Part shown: in pieces, positions 23,547 to 32,852 of the stretch
Numbering within the stretch: the first letter of the stretch is position 1
How the letters are laid out: every line of letters starts with the position of its first letter
NCBI RefSeq assembly: GCF_940670765.1
Contig: NZ_CALNVW010000031.1
Coordinates: 248,001-312,000, forward strand
Direction of reading: 5' to 3'
Source of the DNA: Streptomyces sp. A 4/2
GTDB taxonomy: Bacteria; Actinomycetota; Actinomycetes; Streptomycetales; Streptomycetaceae
DNA: 64,000 nucleotides
Made by a program: the position numbers and the translations under genes
The notes under the pieces: generated by a model
Seen by the model: the letters and a program-made list of their open reading frames with translations, nothing else
The model's database searches: none
What the model was told of the DNA's origin: nothing

Positions 23547-23857
23547 CCCTGCTGCGGGACGGCGCGGGGTAGGCTGGCCGACTGTTGTACCGCAGCTGGG
23601 GGTTCGGCGCTTCGTTCGCCAATGTCCGGAAAAGGGAACCGTTTTGGGGCCTGGTGTGGTACGGCGGCACCGGGGACGCGCAACGTGGCGCAGCCCACAG
23701 CGGACCGTGGCAGGAATCCCTGCACGGCGTCGAACGGCCGTGACCATACTGAGTGTCCGCAGGCCTTTCGTACCGCGCGGCGTGCCCGCTCGTTGTTCTC
23801 AGTACGGGCGACCCGGTAAAGGGCTGAAGGAGCACTATGGATGGGCGAGGGGTACGC
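23547..23857 (+). other. Long leader of the BluB-CobT fusion gene with a strong hairpin
   Basis: This 311-base stretch holds no gene. At 23705-23727 the arms CCGTG/CACGG and CAGG/CCTG form a bulged hairpin. A -10-like TAGGCT lies at 23570-23575. The region was read for a cobalamin riboswitch because of the gene it precedes; GCGCAACG at 23690-23697 is suggestive, but the B12 box is not present. Confidence 0.4.
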
Positions 23858-26800
23858 ATGACCGACACCGGCCAGGTCCCGGGCGAGGGACAGCCGGGGA
23901 ACGCAGGCTTGGTGGAGCAGCCGGGCCTCCCCGCCCCCGGTGCTTACACCTACCTCGACCCCTCCGAGAATCCCACCGAGGACGACGATCTGCTGCTGAT
24001 GCCCGGCGCACAGGGCGCGTGGAGCGAGCCGCAGCAGCCCCAGCAGCAGGCGCAGTTCCCGCCCGACGGGCAGTTCCAGCCGCAGTTCCACCCGCAGGCG
24101 GACACCGCGCCGCTCGCCGAACCCGGCGCCCACGAGGCAGGCGGGCGCGACTCCGGCTCGGTGGATCTCGGTGCGGTGAGGGCCCAGGCCGCCGCGCACG
24201 CGGCGCCGTCCGCCACCGCGACCCCGCCGCCGCGCAGGCCGCTGCACATGGGTCCGCCCGTGCCCGACGCCACCGGTGGTGTGGTCCGCTCGCTGGCCGA
24301 CCGCGGTCCCACCGCGACGCCGGCGAACCCCGTTCCGGTACGTGAGGCCGGACCGCAGACTCTCGGTCCCGAGTACCTGGACTTCCCGCGCGACGAGGCG
24401 GAGGCGCTGCCCGGACCGCAGCTCGGCGCTATCCCGCCGCAGGCCGGGGTGGCGTGGACCTCGCAGCCGCAGCCGGTGCAGTCCCCCACACCTTCCGTTC
24501 CCGCCGCCCCGGCCCAGCCCGAGGCACCGGCCTTCCCCGAGCCGGTGGCCGCCCAGCCGGAGACCCCGGCCGCCGCACCGGTCGACGTAGCTGCCGATGT
24601 ACCGGTGGACGTACCGGTCGACGCCGCGCAGGCCGCTGCCGCGCCGTACGCGCCGGCGCCCGGTCCGGTCGACGCCGGACAGCCCGCACCTGGCCGGTTC
24701 GTCCCGGTCGAGGGTTCGTTGCCGTCCGCTCCCCATCTCGCTCCGACGCCGGTGGCAGTGGTGACGGCCCCGGCCGAGCAGCCCGCGGCAGCGCAGCCCG
24801 AGCAGGCCCCTGCGGAGCCGCGGACCACCGAGGCGGCGCAGGTCGCAGAGGTCCCGCAGCCCGCTGAGCCTGCTGAGCCCGCAGTGGACGCCGTCGTGGC
24901 AGCAGTGGAACCGGCGGCCACGCCCGCGCCGGAACCCGCAGCCGAACCGGTCGTGGAAGCCGTGGCCGAGCCCGTCACGGTGCCCGCACCCGAGGCACAG
25001 CCGGAGCCGGTCCTCGAAACCTGGCCCGCCCCGGCCGCAGTCGCAGCGGAAGCGGAGGTGGACGCGGAGCCCGCCGGTACACGGACGGTGGCACCCGAGA
25101 GCGTCCCCGCACCCGCACCCGAGAACGTTCCCGCACCCGAGAACGTCCCCGCACCCGAAGCCGTTCCGGCGCCCGAGGCCGCTCCCGTTCCTGACGCCGT
25201 TCCCATAGATGCCGGGGAGCAGCAGCCCGAGCCGGTCGCGGCGACGGTGCCCGCCCCCCGCCACGGTGGACCGGCCGGGCAGACGCCCGCCGAGGAGCTG
25301 ACCGTGCCGGTCCCGGCCGAGGCCGAGGCACCGCAGGAGACCGCTTCCGTCCAGGAAGCCGCGCCCCCGACGGCCCCCGCCGCTGTCACCGAGCCGCCCA
25401 CAGCGGCCGAGCCCCGGCCCGGGTCCGTGCCTCAGCCCGAGTCCGTGGCGACACCGGCCCCCGAGCCCCAGCAGGCGCCCGTCGAGGCCGAGTCCGCAGA
25501 GGCCGTCGCAGAGACCGGACCCACGGCGGAAACGGCGGAGGCACCGGAAGCCGCGGCAGACCCCGCCGAGCCGGTCACCCCCGCCGCCTCCGGGTACGAC
25601 GACGCCGAACGCGAAGCCGTACTGCGCGTCATGCGTGAACGCCGCGACATCCGCAACGGCTTCCGCAGCGACCCCATCCCGCACGAGGTGCTGCTGCGCG
25701 TCCTCGAAGCCGCGCACACCGCGCCGAGCGTCGGCCACTCCCAGCCCTGGGACTTCGTGGTCATCCGTTCCGCGGAGACCCGGCGCTCCATGCACGAACT
25801 GGCGCAGCGCCAGCGCGACGCCTACGCCAAGTCCCTTCCCAAGGGCCGCGCCAAGCAGTTCAAGGAACTGAAGATCGAGGCCATCCTCGACACCCCGGTC
25901 AACATCGTCGTCACCGCCGACCCGACCCGCGGTGGCCGCCACACCCTCGGACGGCACACCCAGCCGCAGATGGCGCCGTACTCCTCGGCCCTCGCCGTCG
26001 AGAACCTCTGGCTCGCCGCCCGCGCCGAGGGCCTCGGCGTCGGCTGGGTCAGCTTCTTCGACGAGCGGGAGATGGTCCGCGCCCTGGGCCTGCCCGAGCA
26101 CCTCGAAGTCGTCGCCTACCTCTGCGTGGGATACGTCGACGAGTTCCCCGAGGAGCCCGAACTGATGCAGGCGGGCTGGTCGAAGCGCCGCCCGCTGTCC
26201 TGGGTCGTCCACGAGGAGACGTACGGCCGCCGCGCCCTCCCCGGTGCGGAGCCGCACGACCTGCTCCAGGAGACGATCACCAATATCCGGCCGCTGGACG
26301 CCAAGGCGCTCGGCGAGGCCTGGGACCGCCAGAAGCGGATGACCAAGCCCGCCGGGGCACTCGGGATGCTGGAGATCATCTCCGCGCAGCTGAGCGGGCT
26401 GTCCCGGATGTGTCCGCCGCCGATCCCGGAGCCCGCGGCCGTCGCGGTCTTCGCCGGGGACCACGGGGTGTACGCCCAGGGCGTCACCGCCTGGCCGCAG
26501 GAAGTGACCTGCCAGATGGTCGCCAACTTCCTGGGCGGCGGAGCGGTCTGCAACGCCTTCGCCAATCAGGTCGGGGCCGAGGTCTGCGTCGTCGACGTGG
26601 GTGTCGCCGGGGAACTCCCGGCCACCCCGGGCCTGTTGCCCCGCAAGGTCCGAGCCGGCACCGCCGACTTCACCACCGGTCCCGCGATGACACGGGAAGA
26701 AGCGCTCGCCGCGATCGAGGTCGGCATCGAGACGGCCCGTGACCTGGTGGCCGCAGGCAACAAGGCGCTGCTCACCGGCGAGATGGGCATCGCCAACACC

Positions 26801-27310
26801 ACCGTGTCGGCCGCCCTGATCTGCGTCTACACCGGCCAGGACCCGACCGAGGTCACCGGCCGCGGCACCGGCATCAACGACGAGATGCACGCCCGCAAGG
26901 TCGACGTCGTCCGCCGGGGTCTGGAACTCCACCAGCCCGACCCCGCCGACCCGATCGGCGTCCTCGCCGCGGTCGGCGGCCTCGAACACGCCGCGCTGGT
27001 CGGCTTCCTGCTCGGCGGCGCCTCGCTCCGCACCCCGGTGATCCTGGACGGAGTGAGCGCGGGGGCGGCTGCCCTGGTCGCCCGCGCGATCGCCCCCGAG
27101 GCGCTGGCGGCCTGCATCGCCGGCCACCGCAGCGCGGAGCCCGGCCATGTCGCCGCCCTCAACAAGCTGGGCCTGCGCCCGCTGGTCGACCTCGACCTGC
27201 GGCTCGGCGAGGGCACCGGCGCCCTGCTCGCCCTCCCCGTCGTCCAGAGCGCGGCCCGCGCGATGCACGAAGTGGCCACCTTCGACTCGGCGGGCGTCAC
27301 GGAGAAGTAG
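23858..27310 (+). CDS. cobT: BluB-CobT fusion with a long Pro/Ala/Glu-rich N-terminus
   Basis: A protein of about 1150 residues. Residues 1-579 are low-complexity, rich in Pro, Ala, Glu and Val, including six-residue repeats of the form PAPENV/PAPEAV around 25100-25205. From Tyr580 to about 790 is a nitroreductase-fold BluB domain (RRDIRNGFRSDPIP, HTAPSVGHSQPWDFVVI, GVGWVSFFDE) that makes 5,6-dimethylbenzimidazole from reduced flavin and oxygen. From about 800 to 1150 is CobT, which joins that base to ribose-phosphate (RMTKPAGALGMLE, AGDHGVYAQGVTAWPQEVT, GEMGIANTT, with the catalytic Glu likely in the last block HVAALNKLGLRPLVDLDLRLGEGTG). ATG 23858 follows GAGGGG; ATG 23837 after AAGGAG would add seven residues. 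Confidence 0.92.
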   Translation: MTDTGQVPGEGQPGNAGLVEQPGLPAPGAYTYLDPSENPTEDDDLLLMPGAQGAWSEPQQPQQQAQFPPDGQFQPQFHPQADTAPLAEPGAHEAGGRDSGSVDLGAVRAQAAAHAAPSATATPPPRRPLHMGPPVPDATGGVVRSLADRGPTATPANPVPVREAGPQTLGPEYLDFPRDEAEALPGPQLGAIPPQAGVAWTSQPQPVQSPTPSVPAAPAQPEAPAFPEPVAAQPETPAAAPVDVAADVPVDVPVDAAQAAAAPYAPAPGPVDAGQPAPGRFVPVEGSLPSAPHLAPTPVAVVTAPAEQPAAAQPEQAPAEPRTTEAAQVAEVPQPAEPAEPAVDAVVAAVEPAATPAPEPAAEPVVEAVAEPVTVPAPEAQPEPVLETWPAPAAVAAEAEVDAEPAGTRTVAPESVPAPAPENVPAPENVPAPEAVPAPEAAPVPDAVPIDAGEQQPEPVAATVPAPRHGGPAGQTPAEELTVPVPAEAEAPQETASVQEAAPPTAPAAVTEPPTAAEPRPGSVPQPESVATPAPEPQQAPVEAESAEAVAETGPTAETAEAPEAAADPAEPVTPAASGYDDAEREAVLRVMRERRDIRNGFRSDPIPHEVLLRVLEAAHTAPSVGHSQPWDFVVIRSAETRRSMHELAQRQRDAYAKSLPKGRAKQFKELKIEAILDTPVNIVVTADPTRGGRHTLGRHTQPQMAPYSSALAVENLWLAARAEGLGVGWVSFFDEREMVRALGLPEHLEVVAYLCVGYVDEFPEEPELMQAGWSKRRPLSWVVHEETYGRRALPGAEPHDLLQETITNIRPLDAKALGEAWDRQKRMTKPAGALGMLEIISAQLSGLSRMCPPPIPEPAAVAVFAGDHGVYAQGVTAWPQEVTCQMVANFLGGGAVCNAFANQVGAEVCVVDVGVAGELPATPGLLPRKVRAGTADFTTGPAMTREEALAAIEVGIETARDLVAAGNKALLTGEMGIANTTVSAALICVYTGQDPTEVTGRGTGINDEMHARKVDVVRRGLELHQPDPADPIGVLAAVGGLEHAALVGFLLGGASLRTPVILDGVSAGAAALVARAIAPEALAACIAGHRSAEPGHVAALNKLGLRPLVDLDLRLGEGTGALLALPVVQSAARAMHEVATFDSAGVTEK

Positions 27311-27324
27311 CGCAGCACGCGCGG

Positions 27325-27355
27325 GAGGGGCCGGGGTCAGTGATCCCGGCCCCTC
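27325..27355 (+). terminator. Terminator after the BluB-CobT gene
   Basis: Eleven-base arms GAGGGGCCGGG and CCCGGCCCCTC with a nine-base loop lie 14 bases after the stop. Confidence 0.75.
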
Positions 27356-27476
27356 GCCTTCGCCCGAGGCCTCAGGAACGTAAGGTGTCCAAGGGGCCGA
27401 AACCCCGTTCCACCAGCCGCTTCACCGTCGTAGCGGCGTCGTCGCCCCACCTCCCCGCGCGAGGAGCCGCCACGCC

Positions 27477-28709
27477 ATGGCCGAACACGCCGAGAACCCC
27501 GCCTACCCCGTAGGACTCCGTCTCTCCGGCAGGCGCGTCGTCGTCATCGGTGGCGGACAGGTCGCCCAACGGCGCCTCCCCGCGCTCATCGCGGCCGGAG
27601 CCGACATCCTTCTCGTCGCCCCGTCGGCGACCCCCTCCGTCGAGGCGATGGCCACCACCGGCGAGATCAGCTGGCAGCGGCGCCCGTACGAGGACGGTGA
27701 CCTGGACGGCGCCTGGTACGCCCTGATCGCGACCGGTGACAAGGCGGCCAACGACCGCGCGTCCGCCGAGGCCGAGCGGAACAGGACCTGGTGCGTACGG
27801 AGCGACGACGCCGGAGCGGCCACCGCCTGGACCCCGGCCACCGGCCGCAGCGAGGGCGTCACCGTGGCCGTCCTCACCGGCCGCGACCCGCGCCGCTCGG
27901 CGGCCGTACGCGACGCCGTCGTGGAAGGCCTGCGTGACGGTACGCTCGCCGCCCCCCGCAACCGCGACCGCGCCGCGGGCGTCGCCCTGGTCGGCGGCGG
28001 CCCCGGCGACCCGGACCTGATCACGGTCCGCGGCCGGCGCCTCCTCGCCGAGGCCGACGTCGTCATCGCCGACCGGCTCGGACCGCGCGACCTCCTCGAC
28101 GAACTGCCGCCGCACGTCGAGGTGATCGACGCCGCGAAGATCCCGTACGGCCGGTTCATGGCCCAGGAGGCCATCAACAACGCCCTCGTCGAACACGCCA
28201 GGGCGGGCAAGGCCGTCGTACGGCTCAAGGGCGGCGACCCCTTCGTCTTCGGCCGCGGCATGGAAGAGGCCCAGGCCCTCGCCGAGGCAGGCATCCCGTG
28301 CACCGTGGTGCCCGGCATCTCCAGCTCCATCAGCGTCCCCGGCGCCGCCGGAATCCCGGTCACCCACCGTGCCGTCGCCCATGAGTTCACCGTGGTCAGC
28401 GGCCATGTGGCGCCCGACGACGCGCGCTCCCTGGTCGACTGGCCGGCGCTCGCCAAGCTCCGCGGCACGCTGGTCGTCCTGATGGGCGTCGACAAGATCG
28501 GCGCCATCGCCGACACCCTGATCGCCCACGGAAAGGCCCCGGACACCCCGGTGGCACTGGTCCAGGAAGGGACCACGGCCACCCAGCGGCGGGTCGACGC
28601 GACACTCGCGACCGTGGGGGAGACGGCCAGGTCCGAAGGCGTACGGCCGCCCGCCGTCATCGTCATCGGCGCCGTTGTCGCCGTCGGACCGCACCACGAC
28701 CGTCCGTGA
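27477..28709 (+). CDS. cobA: Uroporphyrinogen-III C-methyltransferase / precorrin-2 dehydrogenase (CysG-like)
   Basis: A 410-residue two-domain enzyme. Residues about 12-150 form the NAD-binding precorrin-2 dehydrogenase part (VVVIGGGQVAQRRL; RDPRRSAAVRDAV). Residues about 162-405 are the SUMT methylase (VALVGGGPGDPDLITVRG, VIADRLGP, RLKGGDPFVFGRG, VVPGISSSISVPGAAGIPVTHR). It makes precorrin-2 and possibly sirohydrochlorin, feeding both B12 and siroheme. Whether the N-terminal half also chelates iron cannot be told. The ATG follows GGAG (27461-27464). It fits with cobL and the BluB-CobT gene upstream. Confidence 0.93.
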   Translation: MAEHAENPAYPVGLRLSGRRVVVIGGGQVAQRRLPALIAAGADILLVAPSATPSVEAMATTGEISWQRRPYEDGDLDGAWYALIATGDKAANDRASAEAERNRTWCVRSDDAGAATAWTPATGRSEGVTVAVLTGRDPRRSAAVRDAVVEGLRDGTLAAPRNRDRAAGVALVGGGPGDPDLITVRGRRLLAEADVVIADRLGPRDLLDELPPHVEVIDAAKIPYGRFMAQEAINNALVEHARAGKAVVRLKGGDPFVFGRGMEEAQALAEAGIPCTVVPGISSSISVPGAAGIPVTHRAVAHEFTVVSGHVAPDDARSLVDWPALAKLRGTLVVLMGVDKIGAIADTLIAHGKAPDTPVALVQEGTTATQRRVDATLATVGETARSEGVRPPAVIVIGAVVAVGPHHDRP

Positions 28710-28763
28710 CCCGTTCCGTGCCCACCCGTTGGCACCCCACCCAGGACAAGGCAGTATCTCCCT

Positions 28764-29582
28764 GTGGCTGATCTCATCACCGTCGATGACCCCGAGGACC
28801 CGCGGCTGCGCGACTACACGGGCCTGACCGACGTCGAACTCCGGCGCAGGCGTGAGCCCGCCGAGGGCCTGTTCATCGCGGAAGGCGAAAAGGTCATCCG
28901 GCGGGCCAGGCTCGCCGGGTACGAAATGCGGTCCATGCTGCTGTCGGCGAAGTGGGTCGACGTCATGCGCGACGTCATCGACGAGGTCCCGGCCCCGGTG
29001 TACGCCGTCAGCCCCGACCTCGCCGAGCAGGTGACCGGCTACCACGTGCACCGCGGCGCACTGGCCTCCATGCAGCGCAAGCCGCTGCCGTCCTCGGACG
29101 AGCTGCTCGGGACGGCCCGCCGGATCGTGGTCATGGAGTCGGTCAACGACCACACCAACATCGGTGCGATCTTCCGCAGCGCGGCGGCCCTCGGCATGGA
29201 CGCGGTGCTGCTCTCGCCGGACTGCGCGGACCCGCTGTACCGCCGCTCCGTCAAGGTCTCGATGGGCTCCGTCTTCGCCGTTCCCTACGCCCGGCTCGAC
29301 ACCTGGCCCCGAGGGCTGGAGTCGGTGCGGGAAGCGGGGTTCAAGCTGCTCGCGCTCACCCCGGACGAGAAGGCGTCGGTCATCGACGAGGCCGCCCCGC
29401 ACCGCCTCGACCGGGTGGCACTGATGCTCGGCGCGGAGGGCGACGGTCTCTCCACCCAGGCGCTGGTCGCCGCCGACGAATGGGTGCGCATCCCCATGGC
29501 GCACGGCGTGGACTCGCTGAACGTCGGAGCCGCCGCCGCGGTGGCGTTCTACGCGGTGGCGACGGGCCGTCCGCAGAGCTGA
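28764..29582 (+). CDS. SpoU/TrmH-family RNA 2'-O-methyltransferase
   Basis: A 272-residue knotted (SPOUT) methyltransferase. Motif 1 is NIGAIFRSAAALGMDAVLL, motif 2 VALMLGAEGDGLS, motif 3 IPMAHGVDSLNVGAAAAVAFY, and an N-terminal substrate-binding domain precedes them (FIAEGEKVIRRARLAGYEMR). It methylates a ribose in rRNA or tRNA; the target is not evident. The start is GTG at 28764, 54 bases after the CysG-like gene, so the two may be co-transcribed. It converges on the kinase gene with a 24-base gap and no clear hairpin. Confidence 0.9.
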   Translation: MADLITVDDPEDPRLRDYTGLTDVELRRRREPAEGLFIAEGEKVIRRARLAGYEMRSMLLSAKWVDVMRDVIDEVPAPVYAVSPDLAEQVTGYHVHRGALASMQRKPLPSSDELLGTARRIVVMESVNDHTNIGAIFRSAAALGMDAVLLSPDCADPLYRRSVKVSMGSVFAVPYARLDTWPRGLESVREAGFKLLALTPDEKASVIDEAAPHRLDRVALMLGAEGDGLSTQALVAADEWVRIPMAHGVDSLNVGAAAAVAFYAVATGRPQS

Positions 29583-29606
29583 CCCGGCGGACCGCGGCGG
29601 CCCCGG

Positions 29607-30800
29607 TCAGAACTGCTGCGCGGCGGCGATCCCCAGCAGCACGATCAGCGTCACCACGACGAAGACGATCAGCCGCTGCCGCATCATCCGGGGGCTGGGC
29701 CCGGTCCGCCGCCCCGACGAGGTCGGACGGGCACCGGACTTGCCGGGACGGCTGCCCGCACCCGCCCCGGACCGGGTGGTGTTGCGCGACGGCGGTACGG
29801 GCCGGGCGCCGCCCCGGGCCGACGAGGGGCGCGAAGCCTGCGGCCGGGACGGCGGCGGGCCGTCCGCGCGCCGCTGGGGCTGCAGCTCGGTCTGCGGCGC
29901 GGCGAGCCGCCCCGTCGGCCGGTCGGCCTCCGACTCCCGCCGCTGTGCGGGCGTCCGCCCCTCCGAGAGACCCTGGGCCTCCCGGGCCGCGATCTCCTTG
30001 AGGCGCATGGAGAGTTGGAGGGTGGAGGGCCGGTCCTCGGGATCCTTGGCGAGGCATGCCCGGACCAGCGGGGCGAGGGCGTCGTGCACGTCGTACAGAT
30101 GCGGCTCCTCGTGCACCACCCGGTACAGCATCACCTCGGAACTGCCGTGCCCGAAGGGCGAGTCGGCGGTCGCCGCGTACGCGAGCGTGGCCCCCAGCGC
30201 GAAGACGTCCGTCGCGGGGGTGACCGCCGCGCCGCGCACCTGCTCGGGAGCGAGGAAGCCGGGTGAGCCGACCGCCGTACCGACATGGGTGAGCGTGCTC
30301 GCCCCGGTCGCCCAGGCGATGCCGAAGTCGATGATCCTGGGGCCCTTGGGCGAGAGCAGGATGTTCGAGGGCTTCAGGTCACGGTGTACGACACCGGCCT
30401 CGTGCACCGCCACCAAGCCCTCGGAGAGAGCCGCGCCGATGGAGGCCACTTCGGCCGCCGACAGCGGACCTTCCTCGGCCACCTTGTCGTGCAGCGAAGG
30501 CCCCGGGACGTACTGCGTCGCGAACCACGGGCGGTCGGCCTCCAGATCGGCGGCCACCAGCCGGGCCGTGCACCCGCCCCTGATCCGCCGCGCCGCGGAG
30601 ACCTCACGGGCGAACCTCGACCGGAACTCCTGATCCTCCGCCAGGTCCGGCCGGATCACCTTCAGCGCCACCCGCTGCCCGCGCCGGTCGGAGCCGAGGT
30701 AGACCACCCCCATACCGCCCGCGCCCAGCCGCCGGTGAAGCCTGAACGAGCCGACGACACGCGGATCCTCGCGCCGGAGCCGCATCATCGCCATGTCCAT
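29607..30800 (-). CDS. Membrane-anchored Ser/Thr protein kinase
   Basis: A Hanks-type kinase of about 397 residues. The glycine loop LGAGGMGVVYLG is at residues 25-36, ATP Lys47 in VALKVI, catalytic Asp141 in HRDLKPSN, the metal DFG at 158-160 and the APE-like APEQVRG are all present. After the kinase domain comes a roughly 100-residue Ser/Arg/Pro-rich linker and one C-terminal membrane span (about 377-395), leaving almost nothing outside, so there is no PASTA or other sensor domain. ATG at 30798-30800 is preferred over a GTG at 30830, but the start is uncertain. Targets are unknown. Confidence 0.9.
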   Translation of the reverse strand: MDMAMMRLRREDPRVVGSFRLHRRLGAGGMGVVYLGSDRRGQRVALKVIRPDLAEDQEFRSRFAREVSAARRIRGGCTARLVAADLEADRPWFATQYVPGPSLHDKVAEEGPLSAAEVASIGAALSEGLVAVHEAGVVHRDLKPSNILLSPKGPRIIDFGIAWATGASTLTHVGTAVGSPGFLAPEQVRGAAVTPATDVFALGATLAYAATADSPFGHGSSEVMLYRVVHEEPHLYDVHDALAPLVRACLAKDPEDRPSTLQLSMRLKEIAAREAQGLSEGRTPAQRRESEADRPTGRLAAPQTELQPQRRADGPPPSRPQASRPSSARGGARPVPPSRNTTRSGAGAGSRPGKSGARPTSSGRRTGPSPRMMRQRLIVFVVVTLIVLLGIAAAQQF

Positions 30801-31407
30801 CCCCGCTGCCCGGTCCGTCTGACGAGGCACAGCTTACGTACCTGTGGGGCGGTGCGCTCATAGGCCGCGCCCTCACGATCCGGTCGATTGTCGCCACGGG
30901 GGCCGAAATCGTGAAGCGTGCTCAGGACGGCGCCGCTCGCGCCGCCTTGGCCGGGGCCGGATCTCAAAGCTCTCTCGGGGAAAGGGGATTGGGCGATCAC
31001 AGGGTGTTCCGCACGCGAGAACCGGACCATCGGCGACCCCCACCCGCACCGCCGACGAGACCGCAGACCGGGCGGCCCGCCGGAGGGCCACGGCGGGCCG
31101 TTCGACGGGGGCGGAAGTGAGTGAAGTCACCCGCTCCCACCGCCCGGAGCCGACTCGGGCACCCCTGTTGCTGCCGGAACCCACCGCCGGGTCCCCTCCG
31201 GGATGACCCGCAGGCGTCGGCCCGGGTCTCCACCCAGGGGAGTAGGAGCACGCGGGGCGGCTCATCCTCCTGTAGGCCCGGGATTCGATACGCGGGCATG
31301 ACGCCCGGCCCGCTTCCCACCCCTAGATTTGAGGTCAAGCGGCGGGTGCAGCACTCGTCCCCCGAGGTCGGTCACTCGCCGCTTGCCAAGTCGACGGGAG
31401 AGGGATC
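30801..31407. other. 607-base intergenic region
   Basis: Divergent promoters for the kinase and the small membrane-protein gene must lie here. A nine-base hairpin (GGCCCGCCG / CGGCGGGCC, 31074-31099) and a -10-like TAGATT at 31324-31329 are the only elements seen. Several overlapping short ORFs lack Streptomyces codon bias and are not called as genes. Confidence 0.5.
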
Positions 31408-31614
31408 ATGGCGGACACGGCAACGCGGACGGTTCTCCGCACGCAGGGGCGCAGGGCGTACGCCGCGTTCGGTGTCCGCCGGTCCGGCACCCGCCACCCG
31501 CTGGTGGCGACCGCCATGGTCCTTCCCCTCGCGGCCCTGCTCATGTTCGCCTTCGGCGGCTGGCAAGCAGTGGTCACACAGGCGTCGTCCGTGGGCGTGA
31601 TGCTGGGGCGCTGA
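31408..31614 (+). CDS. Small single-span membrane protein, unknown
   Basis: A 68-residue protein with an Arg-rich N-terminal half (RTQGRRAYAAFGVRRSGTR) and one hydrophobic span, HPLVATAMVLPLAALLMFAF. GGGAGAGGG precedes the ATG closely. Third-position G/C is high, and the positively charged N-terminus predicts an inside-out topology. I recall similar proteins near this kinase in other streptomycetes, but that is memory, not a search. Function is unknown. Confidence 0.65.
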   Translation: MADTATRTVLRTQGRRAYAAFGVRRSGTRHPLVATAMVLPLAALLMFAFGGWQAVVTQASSVGVMLGR

Positions 31615-31837
31615 GCGGCGCCCCGGGCCCGGGAGAGCGGTCCGGGCCAGGGACATCCGGCCAACAACCCCGTGGGGACGGGGGTGCGGCGGACGGCAGC
31701 GTTTGTCCGGTCAGCTGGGGAGCTGACCGGACATCGCGCTGTCCGGCCCCACGCCCCGTCCGGACTCCCGGCCCCGTACCCGGCCGGGCGGCACGTAGGC
31801 TCCCCGGCGAGGGGCCCGTCCTGACCTGGGGGAGAAC

Positions 31838-32812
31838 GTGACCGCACCCGCTCTCGTACGCGCGCTGGGCGCCGCCGCCGAGGGCGCCGCCCACCCCCGC
31901 CATCGGTCCTCGCCGCATGTCCCGTGCCCCGACTGCGGCCGGAACGCCACCGTTCTCGCGGACCGGCCGGACGGCACGGTCGTCCGGCACGGCAGGGCCG
32001 TGGCCAAGGCCCACGCCCCTGACACGGACACAGTCGCCCTCGCGGTACGGGTGGAGGCCGCCGCCCACCCCCTCCTCGCCGGCATCCTGCTGCCCCCGCT
32101 CGCGCCCCCCGCCGTCCACGCCGACGCCGGTCCCCTCACGGTCTGGCCCTACGGCGCCCCCGTCGACCCGACGGCCCCCGACGCAGCGCCCTGGGAGGAG
32201 GCCGCAGAGCTGCTCGCCCGGCTGCACACGGTGTCTCCCCACGCGCTTCCCGGCCCGCTGCCCCCGATGCGCGGCCCCGCGAAGGCGTCCCGCGCCCTGG
32301 CGAGGCTGCGGGCGGTCCCTCCCGGCCCGGCCGCCGAGCCCGTCCTGAAGGTGTGGCGCAACCTGCCGGCCTGGGCCCGCGGCGAAGCCCCCGCGCCCCG
32401 GAACACCCATCTCTGCCACGGCGATCTGCACCTGGGGCAGCTCGTCAGACATCCCGTGGCCCACGGGTCCTGGCAGCTGATCGACATCGACGACCTGGGG
32501 CTGGGTGACCCCGCCTGGGACCTGGCCCGTCCTGCGGCCTGGTACGCCGCGGGTCTGCTGGCGCCCGAGGCCTGGGGGCGGTTCCTGGCCGCCTACCGGT
32601 CGGCCGGTGGCCCCGCCGTACGCCCCGAGGGCGATCCCTGGACCGAACTCGACGTTCCCGCACGGGCGCTGACGGCGCAGACCGCCGCACTGGCACTGGC
32701 GAAGTCGGCCGCGGAATCCCGGTCCCTCGACGAGGCGGAGCGGCTGATGCTCGATTCCTGTGCCCGAATCGCCGCGCTCCCCCAGGAGTTGGCGGTGGGG
32801 GAGCCGTCGTAG
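31838..32812 (+). CDS. Aminoglycoside-phosphotransferase-fold (APH) protein
   Basis: A 324-residue APH/choline-kinase-like phosphotransferase. The catalytic loop HLCHGDLHLGQLVRH and the metal-binding DIDDLGLGDPAWDLA are intact. The N-terminal lobe contains a CPDC motif (about residues 31-34), unusual for the family, and the nucleotide-binding lysine may be in VAKAHA. It likely phosphorylates a small hydroxylated metabolite, not necessarily a drug. GTG at 31838 follows GGGGGAG closely. The next gene is 40 bases downstream. Confidence 0.85.
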   Translation: MTAPALVRALGAAAEGAAHPRHRSSPHVPCPDCGRNATVLADRPDGTVVRHGRAVAKAHAPDTDTVALAVRVEAAAHPLLAGILLPPLAPPAVHADAGPLTVWPYGAPVDPTAPDAAPWEEAAELLARLHTVSPHALPGPLPPMRGPAKASRALARLRAVPPGPAAEPVLKVWRNLPAWARGEAPAPRNTHLCHGDLHLGQLVRHPVAHGSWQLIDIDDLGLGDPAWDLARPAAWYAAGLLAPEAWGRFLAAYRSAGGPAVRPEGDPWTELDVPARALTAQTAALALAKSAAESRSLDEAERLMLDSCARIAALPQELAVGEPS

Positions 32813-32852
32813 GGTGAGGGCACTTGATCAAGACCGAGGAGTGGAGCCGAGC

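Noticed and set aside
23547..23836. Possible cobalamin riboswitch ahead of the BluB-CobT gene.
   Set aside because: A GCGCAACG stretch is reminiscent, but the B12 box and the rest of the conserved core are missing.
22280..27268. A 1662-codon open frame on the minus strand.
   Set aside because: It lies antisense to cobL and the BluB-CobT gene, whose domains are intact, and its sequence is a low-complexity shadow of the opposite frame's GC-rich codons.
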